7,617 bases of DNA, taken from assembly GCA_964529715.1 (NCBI GenBank), contig CAZGXI010000069.1, positions 1 through 7,617 of the forward strand, read 5' to 3'. Numbering within the stretch: position 1 is the first letter of the stretch; each line of letters begins with the position of its first letter. The position numbers were made by a program, and so were the translations under genes. Below the pieces are notes generated by a model. The model searched no databases. It saw only the letters and a program-made list of their open reading frames with translations, and was not told the origin of the DNA. This stretch comes from CAZGXI01 sp964529715. GTDB taxonomy: Bacteria; Chloroflexota; Anaerolineae; Aggregatilineales; Ch27. Shown in pieces: positions 1-6,580 of the stretch.

Positions 1-611
1 AGGTTCAGGGGGGCAAACGTCACCATGTTGCGGATGGCGTGGTCCAGTTCATAGCCATCTGGTCGCTGCTTAAACCAGCGCGCCTGAATTTCGGGCGGTG
101 TTTCGCTGCGGAATGACCAGGGCCGATACACACCGCGCCGGGCAAAATCCATGCTGGCGGCATTGAGGTCTGTCGCCAGCAGGGTGATGTTCCAAAGTGA
201 CAGGTCGGGCAACAGTTCCCGCAGCAAGATAGCCAGCGAGTAAGGTTCTTCGCCGGTGGCGCAGCCGGCGCTCCACAGCCGGAGGTGGAAGTCACCCGCC
301 TGGCGTCGCCGCGCGATTAAGGCGGGTAGGATGTGGTTCCGCAGCGCGTTGAACTGGGCCTGGTTGCGGAAGAAGTACGTTTCCCCAACGGTAATGGTCT
401 GGATCAACTGCTGCCACAATGGATGGGTGAGCGGCGACAAGGTCAGCGCCAGCGACAGGCTGTGCACACTGGTCAGCCGCATGGTGGTCATCAGTTCGTT
501 CGCCACGCGCATAATGTTGCCGCGCCGGTGATCGTCAAGTGTCAGTCCGGTGCGTGTCTGGATCAGGTTGTACAGATAGGTGTATTGAGAAGAGGGTTCA
601 GATGCCGCCAT
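1..611 (-). CDS. CheR-type SAM-dependent protein-glutamate methyltransferase (3' end cut by window edge)
   Basis: CheR-family enzymes transfer methyl groups from S-adenosylmethionine to glutamates of chemoreceptors or related signalling proteins in the cytoplasm. 203 codons are visible, starting with ATG at 611 and running off the left edge. Residues about 9-65 form the small helical CheR_N domain. The family signature VGETYFFRN lies at residues 75-83, where CheR proteins have a conserved FFR. The SAM-binding domain follows, with the glycine-rich motif WSAGCATGEEPYSLAI at 113-128 and the acidic strand-2 residue in LLATDLNAASM (D148). A ribosome-binding sequence GGATAGGG precedes the ATG by a few bases. 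No cheB, cheA or receptor gene is visible, so whether it serves chemotaxis or another signalling route is unknown. It lies downstream of the kinase/regulator pair on the same strand but across a 158-bp gap with palindromes, so it may be a separate transcription unit. Family call is firm; the substrate is not known. Confidence 0.93.
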   Translation of the reverse strand, partial: MAASEPSSQYTYLYNLIQTRTGLTLDDHRRGNIMRVANELMTTMRLTSVHSLSLALTLSPLTHPLWQQLIQTITVGETYFFRNQAQFNALRNHILPALIARRRQAGDFHLRLWSAGCATGEEPYSLAILLRELLPDLSLWNITLLATDLNAASMDFARRGVYRPWSFRSETPPEIQARWFKQRPDGYELDHAIRNMVTFAPLN

Positions 612-769
612 GGCTGCCCTATCCGGTCTACCGACATCCCCCTGTGCACTGGTTGTATCGTCACACAGGTTGACCGGAAAGACTATCCGTACAGGTACGG
701 AATTTACGGCGAAAACCCCCGTATTAGCGTAATAAAAAGTTGATGTCTGGTTTGAATGATTGTCTTTCT
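612..769 (-). promoter_or_regulatory. Intergenic leader/control region of the cheR-like gene, with palindromes
   Basis: This 158-bp gap between the response-regulator stop and the cheR-like start is AT-richer than its neighbours in its distal half (about 700-770). It contains a 16-bp palindrome (arms TCCGTAC and GTACGGA, 686-701, 2-nt centre). Closer to the gene lies a nested inverted repeat: outer arms CCGGTC (623-628) and GACCGG (672-677), inner arms CCTGTG (641-646) and CACAGG (664-669). I find no clear intrinsic terminator for the upstream operon and no convincing -35/-10 pair. The repeats suggest a protein-binding site and/or a structured 5' leader, but this is inference from symmetry alone. 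Confidence 0.45.
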
Positions 770-1420
770 TTAATCATCCAGAGTCAGGATGCCCCGCCGC
801 AGCGCATAGCGGATCAGATCGGTCTGGTTGTGCAGGTCGAGTTTGCGCATCAGGTTGGCGCGGTGGGTCTCTGCCGTGCGTGGGCTGATGGACAGCCGCT
901 CGGCGATCTCGGCATTGCCATAGCCTTCGGCGGCCAGGTGTAACACTTCGCGCTCGCGCTCGGTCAGCGTTTCGTAGGGGTCCAGGGCCGCGCTTTCGGC
1001 TTTTTGCAGATAAACCTCGATGGCGCGCTCTGAGAGCGGCGGACTCAGATAGCGCCGTCCAGCGACGGCTTCCCGGATGGCGTGCACCAGTTCGGTGGCG
1101 CTGGAGTCTTTCAGCACGTATCCGGCAGCGCCGTTCTTGAGGGCTTGCAGCACGTAGGCTTCGCTGGCGTGCATGGATAGGATGACGATGTGGGTTTGTG
1201 GCGAGCGTTCACGAACCTGCCGCGTGACTTCAAGGCCGTTCAGACCGGGCATGATCAGGTCGGCGACCAGTACATCCGGCTTCAGACGGTCAATCAGTTC
1301 GACGGTCTTCAACCCATCGGCTGCCTCGGCTACGATGGAAAAGTCTGCTTCGCCCTCCAACAGGCTGCGTAATCCCTGGCGGACAACATGATGATCTTCG
1401 GCAAGCACAATCGTGATCAC
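770..1420 (-). CDS. NarL/FixJ-family response regulator (REC + LuxR-type HTH)
   Basis: A 216-aa cytoplasmic transcription factor that is switched by aspartyl phosphorylation. The receiver domain (residues 1-120) shows the acidic pair E8-D9, the phospho-acceptor D54 in VADLIMPG, the switch residue S82 in VILSMH, and the conserved lysine K104 in GYVLKDS. The C-terminal LuxR/GerE helix-turn-helix (about 149-210) has LTEREREVLHLAAEGYGNAEIA followed closely by the recognition-helix region SPRTAETHRANLMRKL, exactly as in NarL-type regulators. Length is typical for the family. The start is GTG at 1420, supported by a strong Shine-Dalgarno sequence AAGGAGAG seven bases upstream. The gene begins 33 bp after the stop of the HisKA_3 kinase, which is the usual partner type for NarL regulators, so they are very likely cognate and co-transcribed. 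The target genes are unknown; the palindromes downstream at 623-701 are candidates by position only. Confidence 0.95.
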   Translation of the reverse strand: MITIVLAEDHHVVRQGLRSLLEGEADFSIVAEAADGLKTVELIDRLKPDVLVADLIMPGLNGLEVTRQVRERSPQTHIVILSMHASEAYVLQALKNGAAGYVLKDSSATELVHAIREAVAGRRYLSPPLSERAIEVYLQKAESAALDPYETLTEREREVLHLAAEGYGNAEIAERLSISPRTAETHRANLMRKLDLHNQTDLIRYALRRGILTLDD

Positions 1421-1427
1421 GCTGCCT

Positions 1428-1435
1428 CTCTCCTT
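1428..1435 (-). promoter_or_regulatory. Shine-Dalgarno site fixing the GTG start of the response regulator
   Basis: On the minus strand AAGGAGAG lies seven bases before the GTG at 1420. It supports this non-ATG start, which also gives a receiver domain beginning with the expected ITIVLAEDH strand. Confidence 0.75.
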
Positions 1436-1453
1436 GCCAACCGTGGAAGGCGC

Positions 1454-2818
1454 TTATTGGGCCGGCGCGTCGTGTCCTGCCAGAGGGAGTTCGGCGCTCA
1501 GCAGGGTGCCCACGCCCGGCGTGGATTCGATGGTTAGCCGTCCGCCCAGCAGATGGGCGCGTTCGTGCATCCCGGCCAGGCCGCTGGAAGCACCCGATGC
1601 CAGCGCGGCGGCGGCGTCAAATCCGGCGCCGTGATCCTCGATCTGCACGTTCAGCGCGTTCTGATCGGCCCATAGTCGCAGGGCGGTTTCTGTCACGCCG
1701 GCGTGGCGCGCGACGTTGGTCAGCCCTTCCTGCACGATCCGATAGGCGGCAGTCTCGACTTCGGGCGGAAAGCGCCGTTCCAACCCGGCGTACTTGAAGA
1801 CGACCCGCACTCCAGACTGCGTGGTGTAACGCTCGATGTGCCATAGTAGCGTGGGCAGTAACCCCAGGTCGTCTAACATGGCCGGGCGCAGATCGAGGGA
1901 TAGTTCGCGTACGCGCCCCATCAGCATGTTGACCAGCGCCTGGGCCTCGTTCAGACTGTCTTGTGCGATGCCCGACGCAAAGCGGGCGCTGCGTTCTAGC
2001 GTGAACTTGAGGCCGGTGAGCGCCTGGCCGATCTCGTCGTGGAGTTCGCGCGCGATGTGACGACGCTCCATTTCCTGCACTTCCACCAGCCGCCGGGACA
2101 GGGCCTGTAACCGTTCGCGCCCGGCGCGCACTTCTTCAAAGAGGCGCGCGTTATGCATGGCGACTCCGACCTGTTGCCCGACCGCACCAAAAAAGTCCAC
2201 CTGTTCTTGGCTGAAGACCTGCGGCGCACGGCTGAACAACTCCAACACGCCCTGCACCGCGCCCTGCGCCAGCAGCGGCACGCAGAGGTAACCCTGCCAT
2301 TCGGCCCTGGCACTGTCCAATCCGAGAGCCACGAACGAGGCGATCTGACGGAAATCCGCCAGCCGCAGCGGCTGTTTGTCTTGCAGAACCGCCTGACTGT
2401 GAAACAGGACTGCCGGGAATGCCCGGAACTCGGTGATGATGTTGGCGGGCAACCCCCAGGTCAGCTCCAGGCTCAATTGATTGTCGTCCTCATGGTAGGA
2501 GAAGATCGTGCCACCGGGGATTTCCAACGTCTCCGCCAGCAGGTATTGCAACATCGCCAGGATTTCGGACAGTTGCAGTGAACTGCTGACGGCGGCCATG
2601 ATCGCGTTGAGGGCGGCCAGTTCCCGGTTGCGCTGCGGCAGCAGCAGATCGATCTCCTGGCCCAGCATGTCGGCAGCCTGGCAGCCGAAAAGCCGTTCCG
2701 CCGCCAGGTTGAACAGGACGATGCGCCGGTCAGCGTCCACCCCGATCACGGCCTCCTCAAGGGCGTTGAGGAAATCGGTGTGTAATCCTGTTGCCGAATG
2801 GGTGTTCGGGGTGCTCAT
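1454..2818 (-). CDS. Soluble sensor histidine kinase, PAS-GAF-HisKA_3-HATPase_c (NarX/DegS-like core)
   Basis: A 454-aa kinase expected to autophosphorylate on histidine and pass the phosphate to the NarL-type regulator encoded next. From the ATG at 2818, residues about 15-65 resemble the first half of a PAS fold (FLNALEEAVIGVDADRRI). A GAF domain covers about 67-225, ending in VGQQVGVAMHNARLFEEV. A short coiled linker leads to HisKA_3 with the phospho-acceptor H260 in RRHIARELHDEIGQ. The ATPase domain shows the N box (QEGLTNVARHA, N368), the G1 box EDHGAGFD (D395) and a glycine-rich G2 stretch (SGLAGMHERAHLLGG). No transmembrane segment or signal peptide is visible, so it senses something in the cytoplasm. 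The reading frame is open 27 codons further, to 2899, but those residues do not look like PAS and the upstream ATG sits beside a possible mutY terminator. The ribosome-binding site at 2818 is weak, so the start is less certain than the domains. Confidence 0.92.
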   Translation of the reverse strand: MSTPNTHSATGLHTDFLNALEEAVIGVDADRRIVLFNLAAERLFGCQAADMLGQEIDLLLPQRNRELAALNAIMAAVSSSLQLSEILAMLQYLLAETLEIPGGTIFSYHEDDNQLSLELTWGLPANIITEFRAFPAVLFHSQAVLQDKQPLRLADFRQIASFVALGLDSARAEWQGYLCVPLLAQGAVQGVLELFSRAPQVFSQEQVDFFGAVGQQVGVAMHNARLFEEVRAGRERLQALSRRLVEVQEMERRHIARELHDEIGQALTGLKFTLERSARFASGIAQDSLNEAQALVNMLMGRVRELSLDLRPAMLDDLGLLPTLLWHIERYTTQSGVRVVFKYAGLERRFPPEVETAAYRIVQEGLTNVARHAGVTETALRLWADQNALNVQIEDHGAGFDAAAALASGASSGLAGMHERAHLLGGRLTIESTPGVGTLLSAELPLAGHDAPAQ

Positions 2819-2897
2819 GAGCCATAGCGCCTGCCGCGCATCACGCCTAGTTGTCGCTACATTTCGGTCGAGCGGGGAAGTACCGTATTCGTAGCAC

Positions 2898-2928
2898 AAA
2901 AGCGGCCCGCGCGCAAAGCGGCGACCGC
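2898..2928 (-). terminator. Possible weak intrinsic terminator after mutY
   Basis: In the minus-strand transcript a GC-rich stretch starting GCGGTCGCC and ending GGGCCGC can fold into an imperfect hairpin, followed by TTTT. The stem has a wobble pair and a bulge, and the T-run is short. It lies just after the mutY stop (2936) and before the kinase gene, so it might partly separate the two units. Evidence is only the hairpin-plus-T pattern. Confidence 0.3.
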
Positions 2929-2935
2929 CTGCGCG

Positions 2936-4021
<1,086 letters not shown>

Positions 4022-4216
4022 GGGGCAAGTGTATCTGTTCCTGTAAACGTCCGCTTATTTTACCGCAACGATGGCGGAAAGCGGGTAGCAGCTTTTCCGT
4101 AGATCAGCCGTAGGGGGCTCGCCGACTGTGCGTCCATTCTCGCGTGGGTTCATGCTCTAAGATCAGGACAATTCAATCGCCATGAATGAGCCGCCCAAAC
4201 GAGGGGAAGGACGACC
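4022..4216. promoter_or_regulatory. Divergent intergenic region between mutY and the L,D-transpeptidase gene
   Basis: These 195 bp must carry the start signals for both genes, since they are transcribed apart. Before the plus-strand gene, TGCTCTAAGAT (near 4155-4165) could serve as an extended -10 element, but no good -35 accompanies it. On the minus strand TAAAAT (near 4060) resembles a -10 for mutY. CCGTAG is repeated twice, near 4100 and 4110. None of these is strong enough for a firm promoter call. I see no small gene here. Confidence 0.4.
4201..4211 (+). promoter_or_regulatory. Ribosome-binding site of the L,D-transpeptidase gene
   Basis: GAGGGGAAGGA ends five bases before the ATG at 4217. 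It matches the Shine-Dalgarno consensus well and supports this start, which also gives a proper signal peptide. Confidence 0.75.
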
Positions 4217-5275
4217 ATGTTCAGCAACATTATCCGTCTGTTTGTCCTGATGGTACTGACCACAGGGATTACCCTGGCCGCTATACCGGGTCCCGTTTAC
4301 GCCGAAGGCTGCGCCGACCTGACGCCGGAGATGCCCATTACCGACGCCTGTCTCGCGGAGATGGCTGCCGCGCCGGAGCCGGGCGGTCTGCCGCTGGAAG
4401 TCAATAGCCGCGCCCTGGCGCAATACACGTTTATGCGTATCCGCAACAGCGACGACGCTACCCAGCCTGTCACGATCTATGATGCGCCAAACGGCAACCC
4501 GATCAGCACGCTTGATCCCGGCTTCAACTTCGTCACCGTGTTGAACCAGGTGGAAGATTGGGTCGAGATCAACGCTGGAGAATGGGTGCGCGCTACAGAC
4601 GTACAGGCGCAGCTCCCCAGTCGTTTTGCCGGGGTGCTCATCACCGAGCCACTGGCACGCCCTTTCGCCTGGATTCTGGTGAACACCTACACGGCGGAGG
4701 TCCCCGGCGGCCCGCAGATCATCGACCCAGCGCGGCTGCATCTGCGTTACGAGCGCGTCAACGTCTACGCGACGGTGAATGTGGACGGGCACAACTGGTA
4801 TTTGATCGCTCCGAACGAGTGGGTGTATCACACCTGGGTGGCCATCGTCTCGAACGTTGCCACGCCGCGCCCCGAAGGCGTCAGCGGCAAGTGGGTGGCG
4901 GTGGACCTCTACGAGCAGACGTTGGTGGCTTACCAGGACGACACGATGGTGTTTGCCACGCTGGTCAGCAGCGGCCTGCCCGACTGGAGCACCAACGAGG
5001 GCCTGTTCAACATCTGGGCGCGCTTCAGCAACGACTATATGAGCGGCGCAGAAGGGGCCTCGGACTTCTACTACCTGGAAAACGTGCCCTACGTGATGTA
5101 CTTCGACGGCGAAATCAGCCTGCACGGCACCTACTGGCACGACGGCTTTGGCTACCGACACAGTCACGGCTGCGTCAACCTGAGCATCACCGACGCGCAC
5201 TGGCTGTTCAACTGGACCAGCGACGAACCCTCGCGCGAGGCGGCGGTGTACGTGTTCTACTCCGGCGAATACTAG
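4217..5275 (+). CDS. Secreted L,D-transpeptidase (YkuD domain) with SH3-like N-terminal repeats
   Basis: L,D-transpeptidases make or rearrange 3-3 cross-links in peptidoglycan, or anchor proteins to it, outside the membrane. The 352-aa precursor has a signal peptide: a hydrophobic core at residues 5-23 and a likely cleavage after VYA (A29). There is no proper lipobox before C32, so signal peptidase I is more likely. C32 and C45 could form a disulfide. Two SH3-like beta segments follow, about 70-128 and 135-212, each ending in a tryptophan-bearing turn (NAGEWVRATDV and APNEWVYHTWV). The YkuD catalytic domain covers about 225-348. It has the conserved HGTYWHDGFG (H303) and the active-site motif SHGCVNL with H317 and catalytic C319. 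No transmembrane anchor is seen after the signal. The gene is monocistronic: its own upstream region and a terminator 54 bp after the stop. The family is clear; the exact role (cross-linking versus anchoring) is not. Confidence 0.94.
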   Translation: MFSNIIRLFVLMVLTTGITLAAIPGPVYAEGCADLTPEMPITDACLAEMAAAPEPGGLPLEVNSRALAQYTFMRIRNSDDATQPVTIYDAPNGNPISTLDPGFNFVTVLNQVEDWVEINAGEWVRATDVQAQLPSRFAGVLITEPLARPFAWILVNTYTAEVPGGPQIIDPARLHLRYERVNVYATVNVDGHNWYLIAPNEWVYHTWVAIVSNVATPRPEGVSGKWVAVDLYEQTLVAYQDDTMVFATLVSSGLPDWSTNEGLFNIWARFSNDYMSGAEGASDFYYLENVPYVMYFDGEISLHGTYWHDGFGYRHSHGCVNLSITDAHWLFNWTSDEPSREAAVYVFYSGEY

Positions 5276-5328
5276 CGCCGGGCTTTGGGCGACAACCCTT
5301 TATCCCAGACCTCACCTGTCTTTTGGAG

Positions 5329-5365
5329 GCAGCGGCGGAATGCATCCCGCCGCTGCTCTTTTTTT
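5329..5365 (+). terminator. Strong rho-independent terminator of the L,D-transpeptidase gene
   Basis: A perfect 10-bp GC-rich stem (GCAGCGGCGG at 5329-5338, CCGCCGCTGC at 5347-5356) with an 8-nt loop is followed by TCTTTTTTT. It lies 54 bp after the stop codon and insulates the downstream operon from read-through. Confidence 0.92.
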
Positions 5366-5369
5366 GGAC

Positions 5370-5397
5370 GAATGTCACTCCCAATCCGGTGACATTC
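5370..5397. repeat. 28-bp inverted repeat with 9-bp perfect arms, probable operator
   Basis: GAATGTCAC (5370-5378) and GTGACATTC (5389-5397) are exact inverted repeats separated by 10 bp. Half-site centres are 19 bp apart, so both face nearly the same side of the helix, as expected for a dimeric regulator. No T-run follows on either strand, so it is not a terminator. It sits directly after the previous gene's terminator and about 90 bp before the next start codon, within the control region of the membrane-protein/ABC operon. Confidence 0.6.
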
Positions 5398-5440
5398 CTC
5401 ACTACGGCTGGACCGTCAACTGCTCTATGCTTTGTACAGA

Positions 5441-5466
5441 CTGGTTTGCAATGCAAACTAGTTTAC
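5441..5466. promoter_or_regulatory. Compact palindromic operator upstream of the ABC cassette
   Basis: A perfect 15-bp palindrome, GTTTGCA-A-TGCAAAC (5444-5458), is extended by CT and AG on the outer sides. A second palindrome, AAACTAGTTT (5455-5464), overlaps it. Put differently, the motif CTRGTTTRC occurs three times in 26 bp: forward at 5441, reversed at 5453-5461, and forward at 5458. The site lies 20 to 45 bases before the ATG at 5486, where a bound repressor would block transcription or early elongation. The winged-helix regulator encoded second in this operon is the natural candidate to bind it, but that is inference from position. Confidence 0.6.
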
Positions 5467-5485
5467 GAAAGAAAGGATAGAGGTT

Positions 5486-6178
5486 ATGATCACCGACGAA
5501 CTCGAAACCGCCATGCGGCGCACGTACCGCTACTGGTACGAAGACGGATTAGCCGAGATTGCCGCCGGGGGATCGTTCCTGGTCGGCGGGCTGATCCTTT
5601 CCTTGATCTATCTCATCGCCGCCCACCCGCCCGAATCCCCCCTTGCCGTGCTGGCGCTGGTGGGCGTGATCATCTTTGCTTTGTTGGGAACGACCCTGAT
5701 CTCGAAACTGTTCAGTCGCATCGTGACCGCCGTCAAAAACCGTATCACCTATCCGCGCACGGGCTATGTAGCTTATCATCCTGCCCCGGTTAAGCAGGGT
5801 GGGCTGGTCAGACGCCTGGCCCTGGCCAGCGTAGCATTCGTGCTTTGCATGGTGTTCTCGGCGGCTTTGTCTGCTGCTGTTGTGGCCCTGCGCCCGCCGG
5901 ACTGGGTCTTTTCGATGGCGCTGGTCCAGGGCGTGGTGATCGGCATTGCCCTGTTTGGCCTGGGCTGGCGACTGCGCGTGGTGCGCTTTCAGCTCATGGC
6001 AGGCGTGTCGGTGCTGGCCGGGATAGCGATTGCGCTAAGTATCCCTCCCAGCGAAGCGGATGTGAATGCACGCAGTGGCGTGATTTATTTCGCCATCATG
6101 GGGATCATCCTGATTGCGTCTGGCCTGATCACGCTGGTGCGTTACCTCCGACGGACTGAACCCGCCGAGGAGGTGTAG
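5486..6178 (+). CDS. Six-helix membrane protein of unknown function, first gene of the ABC cassette
   Basis: I do not recognise a named family. The 230-aa protein has a charged, aromatic N-terminal segment (RRTYRYWYEDGLAEIAAGG, 11-29). About six hydrophobic helices follow, near 27-46, 52-75, 110-135, 141-160, 167-186 and 198-218. A positively charged loop between helices 2 and 3 (about 76-109) holds KNRITYPRTGYVAY, probably a conserved family motif. The C-terminus is short and charged. No catalytic motif, signal peptide or nucleotide-binding motif is visible. The ATG at 5486 is preceded by GAAAGGATAGAGG, a good ribosome-binding region. The regulator gene begins 1 nt after its stop, so the two are translationally close. 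It could be an accessory or sensor subunit of the ABC transporter, or a membrane partner of the regulator; neither is shown by the sequence. Confidence 0.85.
   Translation: MITDELETAMRRTYRYWYEDGLAEIAAGGSFLVGGLILSLIYLIAAHPPESPLAVLALVGVIIFALLGTTLISKLFSRIVTAVKNRITYPRTGYVAYHPAPVKQGGLVRRLALASVAFVLCMVFSAALSAAVVALRPPDWVFSMALVQGVVIGIALFGLGWRLRVVRFQLMAGVSVLAGIAIALSIPPSEADVNARSGVIYFAIMGIILIASGLITLVRYLRRTEPAEEV
6167..6174 (+). promoter_or_regulatory. Ribosome-binding site of the winged-helix regulator, inside the upstream gene
   Basis: GAGGAGGT ends five bases before GTG at 6180 and lies within the last codons of the membrane-protein gene. It fixes the GTG start and points to translational coupling. 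Confidence 0.8.
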
Positions 6179-6179
6179 C

Positions 6180-6503
6180 GTGGCTGGGGATTTTCGCAGC
6201 CTACTCGACGCCGACCGGGTCATCCACGAACCGGCGCGGCTGATCATTGCAGCCATCCTGTACAGTGTGGAGAGTGCGGACTTCCTCTACCTGCTGCGGG
6301 AGACCGGCCTCACGAAGGGCAACCTGTCCTCGCACCTCAGCAAACTGGAAGAAGCCGGGTATGTGCAGATCGAAAAGACTTTTGTCGGCAAAATACCGCG
6401 CACGCTCTGCCGCCTGACCGAGGCCGGGCGCGCTGCCTTCGAGGATTACCGGGCCAGGCTCAAACGCGCGGTGGATAGTATGCTGCAGAGCGACGAGCCG
6501 TAA
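6180..6503 (+). CDS. Small winged-helix transcriptional regulator (ArsR/MarR-like fold)
   Basis: A 107-aa cytoplasmic DNA-binding protein, essentially one winged-helix domain. Residues 11-40 (DRVIHEPARLIIAAILY, then FLYLLRETG) form the first helices. LTKGNLSSHLSKLEEAGYV (44-62) is the helix-turn-helix with the recognition helix. IEKTFVGKIPRTLCRLTEAGR (64-84) forms the beta wing, and the last helix runs to about 100 and may dimerise. This pattern fits the winged-helix family often annotated as 'winged helix DNA-binding domain' and commonly found next to ABC transporter genes. The start is GTG at 6180, supported by a strong Shine-Dalgarno sequence. No metal-binding cysteines are placed as in metal-sensing ArsR proteins; the only cysteine is C77. 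It probably represses or tunes its own operon through the palindromes at 5370-5397 or 5441-5466; the effector is unknown. Confidence 0.9.
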   Translation: MAGDFRSLLDADRVIHEPARLIIAAILYSVESADFLYLLRETGLTKGNLSSHLSKLEEAGYVQIEKTFVGKIPRTLCRLTEAGRAAFEDYRARLKRAVDSMLQSDEP

Positions 6504-6531
6504 GTGACGGGTGAAGAATTTACATAACGCC

Positions 6532-6557
6532 AGGGACACGGCATGCCGTGTCCCTAC
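6532..6557 (-). repeat. REP-like 24-bp perfect palindrome between the regulator and ABC ATPase genes
   Basis: Positions 6532-6555 are a perfect palindrome with arms AGGGACACGGCA and TGCCGTGTCCCT. Read on the minus strand it is preceded by GTAG (6557-6554), the tetranucleotide typical of REP elements mobilised by RAYT (Y1 REP) transposases. No T-run follows on the plus strand, so it is not a simple terminator. In the operon mRNA it would form a hairpin of about 10 bp, just before the ribosome-binding site of the ATPase gene. I recall similar palindromes as dispersed intergenic repeats in Chloroflexota and cyanobacteria, but cannot confirm copies elsewhere from this window. Confidence 0.6.
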
Positions 6558-6567
6558 CAGACACAAC

Positions 6568-6576
6568 AAGGAAGGA
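6568..6576 (+). promoter_or_regulatory. Ribosome-binding site deciding the ATPase start
   Basis: AAGGAAGGA lies just before ATG 6581. It favours this start over the in-frame GTG at 6548, which falls inside the REP-like palindrome and has no Shine-Dalgarno sequence. Confidence 0.8.
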
Positions 6577-6580
6577 ACGT

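Noticed and set aside
2819..2899. N-terminal extension of the histidine kinase to an ATG at 2899
   Set aside because: The extra 27 residues do not resemble PAS, and the upstream ATG sits next to a possible terminator tract. The ATG at 2818 starts just before the PAS-like segment. Not fully excluded.
4163..5200. Long minus-strand reading frame (345 codons) opposite the L,D-transpeptidase gene
   Set aside because: It mirrors a gene with clear signal peptide and catalytic motifs, has a composition typical of GC-rich antisense frames (rich in V, H, R, D) and shows no domain.
4558..5793. Plus-strand frame of 411 codons spanning the L,D-transpeptidase gene end, the terminator and the next gene
   Set aside because: It is very rich in Arg, crosses a strong terminator and two well-supported genes in another frame, and has no recognisable domain.
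6532..6555. 24-bp palindrome as a rho-independent terminator
   Set aside because: No T-run follows on the plus strand (CCCTACCAG), and the operon continues downstream.
6548..6580. GTG at 6548 as start of the ABC ATPase
   Set aside because: It lies inside the REP-like palindrome without a ribosome-binding site, while AAGGAAGGA stands directly before ATG 6581.
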